A stretch of 64,000 nt of DNA from an uncultured Methylococcaceae bacterium (GTDB taxonomy: Bacteria > Pseudomonadota > Gammaproteobacteria > Methylococcales > Methylomonadaceae). Below the pieces are notes generated by a model. It made no database searches and was not told the DNA's origin. It was given only the letters and a program-made list of their open reading frames with translations. Of the stretch, positions 8,933 through 19,469 are shown one piece after another. Position numbers and translations under genes: made by a program. The stretch spans positions 1 through 64,000 of the forward strand of contig CAJAVP010000016.1 in NCBI GenBank assembly GCA_903945375.1, read 5' to 3'. Numbering within the stretch: position 1 is the first letter of the stretch; each line of letters opens with the position of its first letter.

Positions 8933-8964
8933 ATAAAAAAAGGCTACCATTACTGGTAGCCTTT
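8933..8964 (-). terminator. Terminator of the tRNA-Ala/Glu/Glu cluster
   Basis: An 11-bp perfect stem (AAAGGCTACCA / TGGTAGCCTTT, 8939-8949 and 8954-8964) with a four-base loop is flanked by T-runs on both strands. It stands seven bases after the last tRNA in the minus direction, so it most probably ends tRNA transcription. It could work in both directions. Confidence 0.85.
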
Positions 8965-8970
8965 ATTTTT

Positions 8971-9046
8971 TGGCGTCCCCAAGGGGGTTCGAACCCCTGT
9001 TACCGCCGTGAAAGGGCAGTGTCCTAGGCCGCTAGACGATGGGGAC
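8971..9046 (-). tRNA. tRNA-Glu (TTC), copy 2
   Basis: A full 76-nt cloverleaf read on the minus strand: acceptor GTCCCCA, anticodon loop with TTC, T-arm GGTTCGAACC and an encoded CCA. It is apparently identical to the copy at 9119 and is the last tRNA of the three-gene unit. Confidence 0.97.
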
Positions 9047-9118
9047 TAAACAGGTATTGCTCAACCTTACTTAAGGTTGCTATTCATCAAAGTAAACTCA
9101 TTTAATCCAGATGCCAAA

Positions 9119-9194
9119 TGGCGTCCCCAAGGGGGTTCGAACCCCTGTTACCGCCGTGAAAGGGCAGTGTCCTAGGCCGCTAGACGATGGGGAC
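9119..9194 (-). tRNA. tRNA-Glu (TTC), copy 1
   Basis: Same 76-nt sequence as the following copy, with anticodon TTC and an encoded CCA. It lies 72 bp upstream of it in the same transcription unit. Confidence 0.97.
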
Positions 9195-9215
9195 TAGCGT
9201 GTTACTTTAGTTATT

Positions 9216-9291
<76 letters not shown>

Positions 9292-9342
9292 TCAGCAAAG
9301 AAACGGCATTATACAGGCTTTATTGTGTTTGTCCAAGTAAAA

Positions 9343-10740
9343 TTAACGTTGTATGTAATCTATGGCTCTTTTTATTCTGGACAAGGTTTTTTCTCTGCCT
9401 AATAACGATAAAGTTACATCAATAGCTGGAGAAACAGCTGAGCCACAGACAGCAACACGTAAAGGTTGAGCAATTTTTCCCATATTGAGAGCTAATCTTT
9501 CAGCTAAATCGATAACAATTTGATGCAATTGTTCGCCTTCCCAAATTTCTAGGGCTGCAAATGCGTGATAAATCTGTGCTAAAACCTCATCCGACCCGGT
9601 GGTGAAATTCTTTTTGACCGATTTTTCATCATAAGCATCAAACTCTTTATAGAAATAGCGACTCACACTTGCCATTTCTACCAAGGTTTTACAACGTTCC
9701 CGCTGAGCTTTAACGACATCAACTAAAGCGGGTCCTTCGGAGGGATCAATACCTAATTGCCCCATATGCCAACTTAAATGCCGAGCAACATGAGCAGGTT
9801 CACTATTCATAATGTATTGATGATTGAGCCACAACAGCTTTTCCATGTTAAACGTTGAGGCTGAGCCATTGACATCATTCAAGTCAAAATAATTGATCAT
9901 TTCATCTAAAGAAAAAATCTCTTGATCGCCATGCGACCACCCTAATCGAACCAGATAATTCAATAAGGCTTCAGGCAAATAACCCTCATCACGAAACTGC
10001 ATCACACTGACTGCGCCATGTCGTTTAGAAAGACGCGCTCCATCTGCACCTAATATCATCGGCAAATGGGCATATTGAGGTAATGCTGCGCCAAGTGCCT
10101 TCAGAATATTCATTTGTCTCGGGGTGTTATTGATGTGGTCGTCACCTCGAATCACATGACTGACACCCATATCCATGTCGTCCACGACAACCGTTAAGTT
10201 ATACGTGGGTGTACCGTCCGCACGCGCAATAATCAAATCATCCAATTCTTTATTAGCAACAACGATATCACCCTTGACTAAATCAGGAATGGTAACAACG
10301 CCATCTACCGGATTTTTGAAGCGTACGACCGGTTCACGTCCTGTAATCGGTTCAGCACACACTCGGCATTTACCGTTATAACGTGGCTTTTCTTTATTTG
10401 CCATTTGCTCCGTGCGTAATTGTTCCAGCTCTTCCTTACTGCAATAACAATAATAAGCATCACCTTGCGCTAATAATTGTTGGATGACTTCTTTATAGCG
10501 ATCAAAACGATGCGTTTGATAAAAAGGGCCTTCATCATAATTGAGCTCCAGCCAAGTCATGCCTTGTAAGATAGCATCGACGGATTCTTGAGTAGAGCGC
10601 TCTAAATCGGTGTCTTCAATACGCAAAATAAATTTGCCACCGTGTTTGCGAGCATAAAGCCATGAAAATAAAGCGGTACGCGCACCGCCAACGTGTAAAT
10701 AGCCGGTAGGGCTTGGAGCGAATCGAGTAGTAATGGTCAT
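9343..10740 (-). CDS. gltX: Glutamyl-tRNA synthetase
   Basis: A class I synthetase of 465 residues that charges tRNA-Glu. The HIGH-type motif appears as GYLHVGGA near residue 14 and the KMSKS-type motif as ARLSKRHG near residue 235. A cysteine cluster (CYCS ... CRVC) at about residues 100-130 matches the zinc-binding insertion of the E. coli enzyme. Its start overlaps the stop of the Sel1-repeat gene by four bases (ATGA), and the genes for tRNA-Ala and two tRNA-Glu follow on the same strand, so the enzyme may share a transcript with its own substrate tRNAs. Confidence 0.97.
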   Translation of the reverse strand: MTITTRFAPSPTGYLHVGGARTALFSWLYARKHGGKFILRIEDTDLERSTQESVDAILQGMTWLELNYDEGPFYQTHRFDRYKEVIQQLLAQGDAYYCYCSKEELEQLRTEQMANKEKPRYNGKCRVCAEPITGREPVVRFKNPVDGVVTIPDLVKGDIVVANKELDDLIIARADGTPTYNLTVVVDDMDMGVSHVIRGDDHINNTPRQMNILKALGAALPQYAHLPMILGADGARLSKRHGAVSVMQFRDEGYLPEALLNYLVRLGWSHGDQEIFSLDEMINYFDLNDVNGSASTFNMEKLLWLNHQYIMNSEPAHVARHLSWHMGQLGIDPSEGPALVDVVKAQRERCKTLVEMASVSRYFYKEFDAYDEKSVKKNFTTGSDEVLAQIYHAFAALEIWEGEQLHQIVIDLAERLALNMGKIAQPLRVAVCGSAVSPAIDVTLSLLGREKTLSRIKRAIDYIQR

Positions 10741-11210
10741 TTGCTGAGTGTCAGTAAGATTTTTTTAGCATATTCAGTGGGAATTTGTTTGGAAGCACTT
10801 AAGCGCATAGCTTGATAATTAAATGCCACACCACCTTTGGCAATTGGATTCTTGCCCAAAATGGCTAAAGAAGGCGTATGACCTTGGGCTGCTGCTTTTT
10901 CATACCAATACGTTGCTGTTTTGACATCATTTTTAACACCGATGCCGCTATCAAAAAGTGCTGCCATAATCACTTGTGCTTCAAGATAACCTTGATTAGC
11001 GGCTTTCAAAAACCATTGAGCCGCTTGTTGTTCATCTTTTTCAATATCGCTTCCTAATAGATACATCGCGCCTAGTTGCGCTTGTGATTTTGCATCGCCT
11101 TGTTCGGCTAATTGTTGACGTGTTGATTGTGTATTATCCGTTTCCGCTGCAACCGTCAAAGGCTGCGAGAGCATTAAAGATAAAAATAGTAATTTTAGAA
11201 ATATAGTCAT
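10737..11210 (-). CDS. Secreted Sel1-repeat protein
   Basis: The 157-residue protein has a signal peptide (cleaved near VAA) and two clear Sel1-type repeats ([20 protein letters not shown].. and [20 protein letters not shown]..), helical units that mediate protein contacts. It sits between serS and gltX, overlapping gltX by four bases, so it is co-expressed with translation genes. No enzymatic motif is seen. The partner is unknown and the protein is probably periplasmic. Confidence 0.75.
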   Translation of the reverse strand: MTIFLKLLFLSLMLSQPLTVAAETDNTQSTRQQLAEQGDAKSQAQLGAMYLLGSDIEKDEQQAAQWFLKAANQGYLEAQVIMAALFDSGIGVKNDVKTATYWYEKAAAQGHTPSLAILGKNPIAKGGVAFNYQAMRLSASKQIPTEYAKKILLTLSK

Positions 11211-11240
11211 TAGGTTCCTCAGTAGATTGAAGCGAAATCA

Positions 11241-12530
<1,290 letters not shown>

Positions 12531-12621
12531 TTAGTGAATAAAAACGGTTTGAGATAATTGTCCTTGGAGTTGCCTTGAAAAACAAGCACAAAACACCGGT
12601 CATACTTGTAATTCATCCTAA

Positions 12622-13533
12622 TTATGGTTTTTTCCCAAGCCAATAAACTCCCGACAGCACCAATAGCGTGCCGCTTATTTGTACTAAAGTGATAGGCTCA
12701 TTCAGAATAAAAAAGGCGAGTGCTAACGTACTAATTGGTCCAGTCGTGCTGATGATAGCCGCTTTACTCGCACCAATCCGACGAATGCCCGCGTTCATAA
12801 AAAATGCGGGTAACACCGTGGAAAAAATCGCCATGATCAGTGCTAAGCCATAAGCTTGAGTGGGTAATTGCCAGATTAAAGCCAGGCCATGTTGAAAAAC
12901 AAAATGGCTCAGTGTGCCAAATGTCGCAACAATCATGGTGTAAGCCGTAAAGCGGGTTGAGCCAATACTGTGCGTCATCATGCCGCTGCCTAAGGTAAAC
13001 ACCGCAAAAATAACCGCACTGCCCAGCACTAAAAGTGAGCCCCAACTAATTGACCTGCTGGCAAAATTCATTTGCTCGATAAACACCAAAATCATCCCTA
13101 CGTAACTGAGTGCTAACGCAAAAAGCACATGCCTATTAATGCGACGACGATGAAACAGTGCCGAAAAGATCACCACAAAAGTCGGGTATAAAAACAAAAT
13201 AACCCGCTCTAATCCGGCAGAAATAAACTGTAATCCTTGAAAATCCAGCCAACTAGACACGTAATAGCCCATCAAACCCAGCAAAAAAATACTGATATAC
13301 TGGCGATTGTGCATAGACTGCGGGCGTTTGACTTGGTTATACCAAATCGCTGTCACTATAAAAAACGGCAATGAAAACAACATCCGCAAAGCCATTAATG
13401 TAATCGCATCAACTGACGAGCTGTTGATATAAGCCAGTTTAATCAAAATGGCTTTAGCAGAAAAACCAAACGCGCCGAGTAGCACTAAGCCAAAACCGCT
13501 CCAGAATTGCCGTTTATCCGTTGACTGAAACAT
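12622..13533 (-). CDS. EamA-family (DMT) membrane transporter
   Basis: From the ATG at 13533 the protein has 303 residues and about ten hydrophobic segments arranged as two EamA halves, typical of drug/metabolite exporters. The start overlaps the kinase gene's stop as TAATG. The substrate is not predictable from the sequence. Coupling to the kinase gene suggests an exchange or salvage function for a small alcohol or sugar-like compound, but that is speculation. Confidence 0.82.
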   Translation of the reverse strand: MFQSTDKRQFWSGFGLVLLGAFGFSAKAILIKLAYINSSSVDAITLMALRMLFSLPFFIVTAIWYNQVKRPQSMHNRQYISIFLLGLMGYYVSSWLDFQGLQFISAGLERVILFLYPTFVVIFSALFHRRRINRHVLFALALSYVGMILVFIEQMNFASRSISWGSLLVLGSAVIFAVFTLGSGMMTHSIGSTRFTAYTMIVATFGTLSHFVFQHGLALIWQLPTQAYGLALIMAIFSTVLPAFFMNAGIRRIGASKAAIISTTGPISTLALAFFILNEPITLVQISGTLLVLSGVYWLGKKP

Positions 13534-14576
13534 TAAGACTGAACTCGAATTTGGCAGGCATAGATTAAATCCCTCAATGCCGATTCTTGTGCCATGATAG
13601 AACGGCATAATCGAAATTGTTGCCGGGCACGACGAAGATTTTGTTCCGCATCAGTGACTTTAAAATAGTGATTGCCAGCCAGATAATCCGTATAAAAGCG
13701 TAGCCCCAACTCAAACGGAATCAGTTGAATCGCCGCGTACAGAAAATCATATTCAGCCATCGTAAAAAAATCAGCCGTTTCTGCTAAATAATGACTCAAA
13801 ATAACCTCACACAACGGTAAATCAAACCCGTCATCGGCAACGCGATGACAACACGAGCGCAGACAATCGCCAATATCATAATGCAGCAGTCCTGGCTTGA
13901 CCGTATCAAGGTCAATCAAACTCACAATCACCGGTTCGTGTTGATGAAACAAGAAATTATTGAGCTTAGGATCGCCATGAATCACCCGTATGGGTAACAA
14001 GCCTTGGTGCTTAGCCTGCTCCAGCACCTCGGCAAGTGCTTCGTGTTGTTCAATAAATGCTGCACAATCGCGGTCGGTGTTTGCCGATTGCTTGGCAATA
14101 ACGTAATAGTGCGCTAAATACTCAGGGGTAATATGAAAGCCTGGCAAAGTGTCGTGTAGCACAGCCGGATCAAGCGTACTGAATAATCGATGAAAATGCC
14201 CTAAAGCAAAACCCGTTTGCTCGGCATCGGCAAACGATCTCAAACGCTCTAGGCTTTGAGTAGGCTCGATATACTGTTGCGCTCGCCAGATAGCCTCTTC
14301 ATCGTCTTGGTAATAAGGCTCGCCGGCTTGCGTGTCGATCAATACCGGAATTTGTAAACGAATAGTGGATTGCTGTTGCAAATGCAGCTGCATTTTCAAC
14401 CCATTTTCCATAATCCAATGTGGTTTGGGGAAAACGCTGGCATTAATGCGTTGCAGCACAAACGGAGTCGTATCGGTAGTCACTAGATAGGTATCATTAA
14501 TCAAGCCATTGCCTAAAGGCGTCATGGCTTTGATGACTGAAGTAAACTGATTGGCAATAGAAATAAGTGAATTCAT
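13533..14576 (-). CDS. Aminoglycoside-phosphotransferase-fold small-molecule kinase
   Basis: This 347-residue protein carries the APH-type kinase signature: catalytic loop VIHGDPKLNNFLF near residue 200 and the metal-binding SLIDLDTVKPG about 20 residues later. The N-terminal LGNGLINDTYLV resembles the nucleotide-binding loop of choline/N-acetylhexosamine-type kinases. The ATG at 14576 is preferred over the upstream TTG. It is translationally linked to the EamA transporter that follows. Real substrates of this family include choline, homoserine and sugars; a resistance role is not implied. Confidence 0.75.
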   Translation of the reverse strand: MNSLISIANQFTSVIKAMTPLGNGLINDTYLVTTDTTPFVLQRINASVFPKPHWIMENGLKMQLHLQQQSTIRLQIPVLIDTQAGEPYYQDDEEAIWRAQQYIEPTQSLERLRSFADAEQTGFALGHFHRLFSTLDPAVLHDTLPGFHITPEYLAHYYVIAKQSANTDRDCAAFIEQHEALAEVLEQAKHQGLLPIRVIHGDPKLNNFLFHQHEPVIVSLIDLDTVKPGLLHYDIGDCLRSCCHRVADDGFDLPLCEVILSHYLAETADFFTMAEYDFLYAAIQLIPFELGLRFYTDYLAGNHYFKVTDAEQNLRRARQQFRLCRSIMAQESALRDLIYACQIRVQS

Positions 14577-14591
14577 AGACACATAAAAAAG

Positions 14592-14609
14592 CAGCAATTC
14601 TCATTATGG
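14592..14609 (-). repeat. Short dispersed repeat CCATAATGAGAATTGCTG, copy 1
   Basis: The 18-base motif, on the minus strand, lies 16-33 bases upstream of the kinase ATG. Two other copies occur at 14825 and 32003. With the 14825 copy it forms an inverted pair bracketing about 215 bp of AT-rich non-coding DNA. Confidence 0.7.
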
Positions 14610-14824
14610 ACTATTTTGTTAAATCAATTACTTATGATCAAACAAAACAAAAACAAGTCGATTGTTCAATAAATTTTATGTTCGTCACGCAGGTTTTCGC
14701 TACAAAACATAAGATTTATTGGATGCCAACCGCTTTGTACGCCATTTGTTCGCAAGTGTTGCCAGAATAATAGCGTTAATATCGGATAAAAATTTATTTA
14801 ATTTATTGAAATATAAAGCAATAG

Positions 14825-14842
14825 CCATAATGAGAATTGCCG
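14825..14842 (+). repeat. Short dispersed repeat, copy 2
   Basis: CCATAATGAGAATTGCCG differs by one base from copies 1 and 3. It is preceded by AATAG as in copy 1 and followed by a run of A. The integrase remnant begins about 40 bp downstream. Confidence 0.7.
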
Positions 14843-14879
14843 ATAAAAAAGCGGCCAGTTGGCTGGACGAGGGATAATA

Positions 14880-15265
14880 TGATACTCCCCCATATTTCTA
14901 TAGTCAGGACAATTTTAAACACAGCAAAGAATAAATGGGAATGGATTGAGTCAGTTCCTCATATAAAAACACTAGCAGAGTCTAAGTTGCGCATACGTTG
15001 GTTAACTCATAATGAAGCTAATGCACTGTTAATAGAATTGCTCGATCATTTACGCGCAATGGCATGGTTTACTTTAGCCACCGGTTACGCTGGGATCAGA
15101 TTGACATGATTAGACGGTGTGCATGAATTGCAGGTATTAGAAGAGTTGGGGGGTTGGAATGATTTGACAATGGTTTTACGCTATGCCCGTTTGTCGAGTG
15201 AACACTTACATGAGTATGCTGGAAATTTATCAGCCCGAGTATTTGAGACGAACTTTACTACATAG
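14880..15265 (+). pseudogene. Remnant of a tyrosine recombinase (phage/island integrase)
   Basis: The translated frame reads through an integrase core-binding segment (ILNTAKNKWEWIESVP, then RIRWLTHNEANALL and MAWFTLATGY), hits a stop at 15107-15109, and continues in the same frame with the C-terminal end (VLEELGGWNDLTMVLRYARLS), which includes the position of the catalytic tyrosine. The middle, with the Arg-His-Arg catalytic residues, is missing: an internal deletion of roughly 100 residues. The N-terminal DNA-binding part is also lost. It ends 41 bp from the 3' end of tRNA-His, a classic integration site. No second attachment site is visible in the window. Confidence 0.8.
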
Positions 15266-15305
15266 AAAAAATAGCTAATTAAAGAGGTATAACTATTTGA
15301 TTTAT

Positions 15306-15382
15306 TGGGGTGAACGACGGGGCTCGAACCCGCGACAACAGGAATCACAATCCTGCACTCTACCAACTGAGCTACGCTCACC
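15306..15382 (-). tRNA. tRNA-His (GTG)
   Basis: A 77-nt cloverleaf on the minus strand with the extra 5' G paired to C73, as in bacterial tRNA-His. The anticodon loop TTGTGAT gives GTG, and CCA is encoded. It is the last tRNA of a Pro-Arg-His unit; the integrase remnant lies just beyond its 3' end. Confidence 0.97.
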
Positions 15383-15412
15383 ATAAATGGGATATTAGAA
15401 ACTTTCAGGGAT

Positions 15413-15489
15413 TGGCGCGCTTGGCAGGACTCGAACCTGCGACCCCCAGCTTAGAAGGCTGGTGCTCTATCCGGTTGAGCTACAAGCGC
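15413..15489 (-). tRNA. tRNA-Arg (TCT)
   Basis: A 77-nt cloverleaf; acceptor GCGCTTG, anticodon loop CTTCTAA giving TCT, encoded CCA. Middle gene of the Pro-Arg-His unit. Confidence 0.97.
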
Positions 15490-15492
15490 AAA

Positions 15493-15569
15493 TGGTCGGG
15501 ATGGAGGGATTCGAACCCCCGACATCCTGCTCCCAAAGCAGGCGCGCTACCAAACTGCGCTACATCCCG
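15493..15569 (-). tRNA. tRNA-Pro (TGG)
   Basis: A 77-nt cloverleaf; acceptor CGGGATG, anticodon loop TTTGGGA giving TGG, encoded CCA. First gene of the three-tRNA unit, only three bases from tRNA-Arg. Confidence 0.97.
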
Positions 15570-15669
15570 ACAACCTTCTTAGCAATCGCTTGTATTTTTG
15601 ACTACGTCTGAAGAGCTGACTATATTAACGGCATGAGACGATTACGTCAATAATTTTATATGTTGTTTT

Positions 15670-16299
15670 TTACAATTTTGTTTTCACTAATTGATAGATT
15701 TCTTCTACTAAGGTATCTGTTCCAGCTAAAATAGCTTCTAATTCAGTGATTTTTGTTGCAGCATAATCGGTATCTTTGAGACAGCCCGTATTAACATAAA
15801 CATTTAATGCTGCACTTTTTAAGCCGCTGCTTGCAGCAATTACTGCGACGCCCGCATCGCTGATTACACCAAGATTTCCTAAGTTTGCGGCTACTTGACT
15901 AAGCGCAATAAGTTCTTTACAGGCTTTTGCACAGGCTAAGGGAACTTCAGTGGCATCTTTTAAAATCGATTGAATTAATTCACTGCGTAGTGCTTTTTCC
16001 TCATCTGTTTCTTTGGGGGAGCTATAAGCACTCATTAGACGATTAAAAACGTCAATATCTGCTTTAACCATGCTTGTTAGATGTTCACGTAACATCTCTG
16101 ATTGCCCGAGTAACGTTCGCATTTGTGCATCGACTTCTTCATAATTGGGCTTGCCGATGGTTAAATTACATACCATGCTGATTAAGGCTGCAGATTGTGC
16201 GCCCATCAGCGCAGCAACGCTGCCACCGCCAGGTGTTGCGTTTTTGCTGGCTAGTTCATCCAAAAACAATTGGACTGATTTATCTTTCGTTTCGCTCAT
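15670..16299 (-). CDS. fchA: Methenyl-tetrahydrofolate cyclohydrolase / cyclodeaminase family protein
   Basis: The 209-residue helical protein matches the FTCD cyclodeaminase/cyclohydrolase family: an N-terminal FLDELASKNATPGGGSVAALMGA motif (the folate-binding glycine-rich segment), followed by the usual helical core with an AANLGNLGVISDAGVA segment. In methylotrophs this protein (FchA) converts methenyl- to formyl-tetrahydrofolate in the C1 assimilation and oxidation branch. It lies 72 bp downstream of cysS on the same strand. The family is certain; the cyclohydrolase role is inferred from size and from the methylotrophic context. Confidence 0.85.
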   Translation of the reverse strand: MSETKDKSVQLFLDELASKNATPGGGSVAALMGAQSAALISMVCNLTIGKPNYEEVDAQMRTLLGQSEMLREHLTSMVKADIDVFNRLMSAYSSPKETDEEKALRSELIQSILKDATEVPLACAKACKELIALSQVAANLGNLGVISDAGVAVIAASSGLKSAALNVYVNTGCLKDTDYAATKITELEAILAGTDTLVEEIYQLVKTKL

Positions 16300-16371
16300 A
16301 GGAAATTCGCTTTAAATTAACAATTTTTGAATGTTGACGATGAATGGGAGGCTACAATTTATCTTATAACG

Positions 16372-17745
16372 TTATTCTCGTCGCCAACTGGTTGAGCCAT
16401 CGGGGCGATCTTCAAGAATAATTCCTTGCTGTTTTAATTCATCACGAATTTGATCCGCTAATGCCCAGTTTTTAGCTTTTTTGGCATCAATCCGCGCTTG
16501 GATTTGTTGGGCTATTTGGTCATCTGGCGACTCACCTTGTAAAAAAACATCTGCATCTTCTTGTAAAAGCCCTAGCAAACCACCTAAATGTCTAAGCGTG
16601 GCGGTAAATTTGGCGATTTTTTTAGGTTCGTCTTCTTGTTTGGCAATATTTAATTCTCTGGCTAAATCAAATAATACTGACAGGGCGACGGGCGTATTGA
16701 AATCATCGTCCATAGCTTGTTTAAAACGATGGATGATATCGCTATCCGGGTTGCTATTGACTGAACTAACGCCTCTCAGTGCGGTATAAAGGCGTGTTAA
16801 GGCAGCACCTGCGTCGTTGAGTTGTTCATCGGAATAGTTGAGCGGGCTACGATAATGGCTGGATAAGATGAAAAAGCGGATGATTTCAGGGCGATATTGC
16901 TTTAAAACCTCACGCACTGTAAAAAAATTACCCAGCGATTTGGACATTTTTTCTTCGTTGACGCGGACAAAACCGTTGTGCATCCAATAATTAACAAAAG
17001 GTTCGCCGGTTGCGCCTTCCGATTGGGCGATTTCGTTTTCATGATGCGGGAATTGTAAGTCCATGCCGCCGCCATGAATGTCAAAATGATTACCTAAGCA
17101 GCAGGTAGACATTGCCGAGCATTCAATATGCCAACCAGGACGACCTAAACCCCAAGGCGAATCCCAAGAGGGCTCGTTGACTTTAGCCATTTTCCACAAA
17201 ACAAAATCCATTGGGTTTTGTTTTGCCTGATCTATATCGACACGCTCACCGGCTTGCAAATCATCCAGATTTTTACCTGAAAGAAGACCATAATTTTTAA
17301 ACTTGCCAACCGAATAAAACACATCGCCATTGCTGCCTACATAAGCAAAACCTTTGGTAATCAGCATGTCAATCATGCGAATAATGTCAGCAATAGATTG
17401 TGTTGCACGCGGTTCACGATCAGGAGGTAGCACGGACAAGGCGCATTCGTCTTCGTGCATTGCGGTGATGAAACGCTCAGTCAAGGCATCGAATGGCTCA
17501 CCATTTTCAAGCGCACGTTGAATAATTTTGTCATCAATATCAGTGATATTGCGGACATAGGTCAAATCATAATCGCTATAACGCAAATATCTGGCAACGG
17601 TATCAAACACCACCATGACCCGTGCGTGACCAATATGACAATAATCATAAACCGTCATCCCGCACACATACAGGCCAACTTTTCCAGCGACACGCGGTTG
17701 AAATGGTTCTTTTTTTCGAGATAGGGTGTTATAAATTTTTAACAT
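16372..17745 (-). CDS. cysS: Cysteinyl-tRNA synthetase
   Basis: A 457-residue class I synthetase. Zinc ligands and the HIGH motif are in [17 protein letters not shown] near residue 30, the second zinc site in HIECSAMS and [10 protein letters not shown], and KMSKSLGN near residue 265. Length and start ([15 protein letters not shown]) are typical. It is transcribed away from ppiA. Confidence 0.97.
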   Translation of the reverse strand: MLKIYNTLSRKKEPFQPRVAGKVGLYVCGMTVYDYCHIGHARVMVVFDTVARYLRYSDYDLTYVRNITDIDDKIIQRALENGEPFDALTERFITAMHEDECALSVLPPDREPRATQSIADIIRMIDMLITKGFAYVGSNGDVFYSVGKFKNYGLLSGKNLDDLQAGERVDIDQAKQNPMDFVLWKMAKVNEPSWDSPWGLGRPGWHIECSAMSTCCLGNHFDIHGGGMDLQFPHHENEIAQSEGATGEPFVNYWMHNGFVRVNEEKMSKSLGNFFTVREVLKQYRPEIIRFFILSSHYRSPLNYSDEQLNDAGAALTRLYTALRGVSSVNSNPDSDIIHRFKQAMDDDFNTPVALSVLFDLARELNIAKQEDEPKKIAKFTATLRHLGGLLGLLQEDADVFLQGESPDDQIAQQIQARIDAKKAKNWALADQIRDELKQQGIILEDRPDGSTSWRRE

Positions 17746-17877
17746 AGCAGTTGAGTTTTCAAGGAATTTGCAGACGAGTCCTTAAGCAAAATGTGGGTTA
17801 ATTTACCAAGCCAATACTTCTCTTTCAAGATAAAAACACATAGAATTGGGCATTTGCATCAACCACAAGGAAAAACC

Positions 17878-18459
17878 ATGTTTAAATTTATGCTTGCCCT
17901 GATGCTGTTTTTAACTACAACACTCTCTTTTGCAACGGAAAATAAAATGTCTGAATCATCAACAAAAGTTAAACTAACTACCACATTGGGCGACATTATC
18001 ATTGCCTTAAATTCTGAGAAGGCACCTATTTCATCGGCTAATTTTATTAATTATGTCAATGAGGGTTTTTACAACGGAACGATCTTCCATCGAGTAATTC
18101 CAGGTTTTATGGCGCAGGGCGGTGGATTCGATGTCGACTTCAATCAAAAAGCAACGAACGCGCAGATCAAAAATGAAGCGGACAATGGCTTAACCAACCA
18201 ACGAGGTACTTTAGCTATGGCGCGAACAAATGTTCCCGATTCAGCTACGGCACAATTTTTCATAAATTATAAAGACAATAGTTTTTTAAATTACACCAGT
18301 CCAACAGCTAGTGGCTGGGGTTACGCGGTGTTTGGAGAGGTTATCGAAGGCATGGATGTTGTTGATGCCATGGCAAAAGCGGCAACTGGCAATCGTGGTG
18401 GCCATCAAGACGTGCCAAAAGTTGATATTGTGATTGAAAAAGCAGAAGTTATTAAATAA
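17878..18459 (+). CDS. ppiA: Periplasmic cyclophilin-type peptidyl-prolyl isomerase
   Basis: Cyclophilin motifs [13 protein letters not shown] and the [13 protein letters not shown] block identify a peptidyl-prolyl cis-trans isomerase. The ATG at 17878, with AAGGA upstream, gives a signal peptide ([19 protein letters not shown]), so export to the periplasm is expected. Starting at the internal ATG at 17947 would give a cytosolic PpiB-like form; the clear signal peptide favours the longer protein. The lpxH gene follows 97 bp downstream. Confidence 0.88.
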   Translation: MFKFMLALMLFLTTTLSFATENKMSESSTKVKLTTTLGDIIIALNSEKAPISSANFINYVNEGFYNGTIFHRVIPGFMAQGGGFDVDFNQKATNAQIKNEADNGLTNQRGTLAMARTNVPDSATAQFFINYKDNSFLNYTSPTASGWGYAVFGEVIEGMDVVDAMAKAATGNRGGHQDVPKVDIVIEKAEVIK

Positions 18460-18556
18460 TCTCCCAATGCTTTGCTGGAGGATAGGCATAAAATGTTTTT
18501 AAACTCCAGCAAGCCCCTACGAATAGCGCATTCATGCGCCTAACCAATCATTCCCA

Positions 18557-19282
18557 TTGAATACAGACATCCTGTTCATATCCGATTTACATCTTGCTTT
18601 AGATAAGCCTGAAATTACTCACCGATTTCTGGAATTTTTACGCAACTATGCCATCAAAGCCAGTGCTGTTTACATATTGGGTGATTTATTTGATGCGTGG
18701 ATTGGTGATGATGATTTTACGCCGCCTAACAAAATCATCCGAGCGCAACTCAAGCAATTAACCGATACCGGCGTTGCCATTTATTTACAAACGGGTAATC
18801 GTGATTTTTTGTTGGGACAAGGTTTTGTTCAAGAGACTGGCGTACGCTTGTTGGGAGACTATGCGGTGATTGATTTGTACGGTGTACCGACGTTATTAAC
18901 GCATGGTGATTTACTCTGTACCGATGACATTGCCTATCAACGTTTTCGTGAGCAATCACGCCACCCAGTGTGGCAAAGCAAGATTTTATCTAAGCCCTTA
19001 CTGTTACGCTTGCTCGCGGCACGTTGGTATCGTTTACGCAGTTATTTACACAAACGGCATAAAACAGCTGAAATTATGGATGTTAACCAGGATACGGTTG
19101 TTACCACCATGATGAAATACCACTGTTTACGTTTGATTCATGGACATACTCATCGTCCTGCCGTGCATGATTTTACAATTAATGGCGCAGCGGCACAGCG
19201 TTATGTGCTTGCCGCTTGGAATAAACAAGCCGGTTATGTTCTGCGCTGGAATCAGCACAGTAACCATGTGGAAGTTATTTAG
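18557..19282 (+). CDS. lpxH: UDP-2,3-diacylglucosamine diphosphatase
   Basis: A calcineurin-type metallophosphatase of 241 residues that makes lipid X in lipid A synthesis. The metal-binding blocks are SDLHLALDKPE, GDLFDAWIGDD, GNRDFLL, THGDLLCTDD and HGHTHRPAVH. The best start is TTG (MNTDILFISDLH), because no ATG lies near the conserved N-terminus. Co-transcription with ppiA, 97 bp upstream, is possible. Confidence 0.93.
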   Translation: MNTDILFISDLHLALDKPEITHRFLEFLRNYAIKASAVYILGDLFDAWIGDDDFTPPNKIIRAQLKQLTDTGVAIYLQTGNRDFLLGQGFVQETGVRLLGDYAVIDLYGVPTLLTHGDLLCTDDIAYQRFREQSRHPVWQSKILSKPLLLRLLAARWYRLRSYLHKRHKTAEIMDVNQDTVVTTMMKYHCLRLIHGHTHRPAVHDFTINGAAAQRYVLAAWNKQAGYVLRWNQHSNHVEVI

Positions 19283-19318
19283 GAAACAACAGACTATAAG
19301 GCGCAGACTTATTAAAAG

Positions 19319-19334
19319 TTGACTTTTAAGTCAA
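19319..19334 (+). promoter_or_regulatory. Inverted repeat in the xoxF upstream region
   Basis: TTGACTT-TT-AAGTCAA is a perfect 7-bp inverted repeat about 135 bp before the xoxF start. TTGACT could also act as a -35 box. Either an operator or a promoter element is possible; there is no direct evidence. Confidence 0.4.
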
Positions 19335-19469
19335 AATCATTAAATCTAGGCACTTGGTATGAATCGTCCTGTATACGAGGGGAACACACAATTCAGCCAA
19401 AAACTAATATTAGTCAAAAAAACATAATCAATATTTTGTTGTACAACAGAATATCAGGAGAAAATAATT

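Noticed and set aside
15310-15582. Plus-strand open frame across the tRNA cluster
   Set aside because: It runs antisense through three complete tRNA genes, so it is not a gene.
18472-18512. Terminator after ppiA
   Set aside because: TTGCTGGAG/CTCCAGCAA is a perfect 9-bp inverted repeat, but the loop is 23 bases and no T-run follows.
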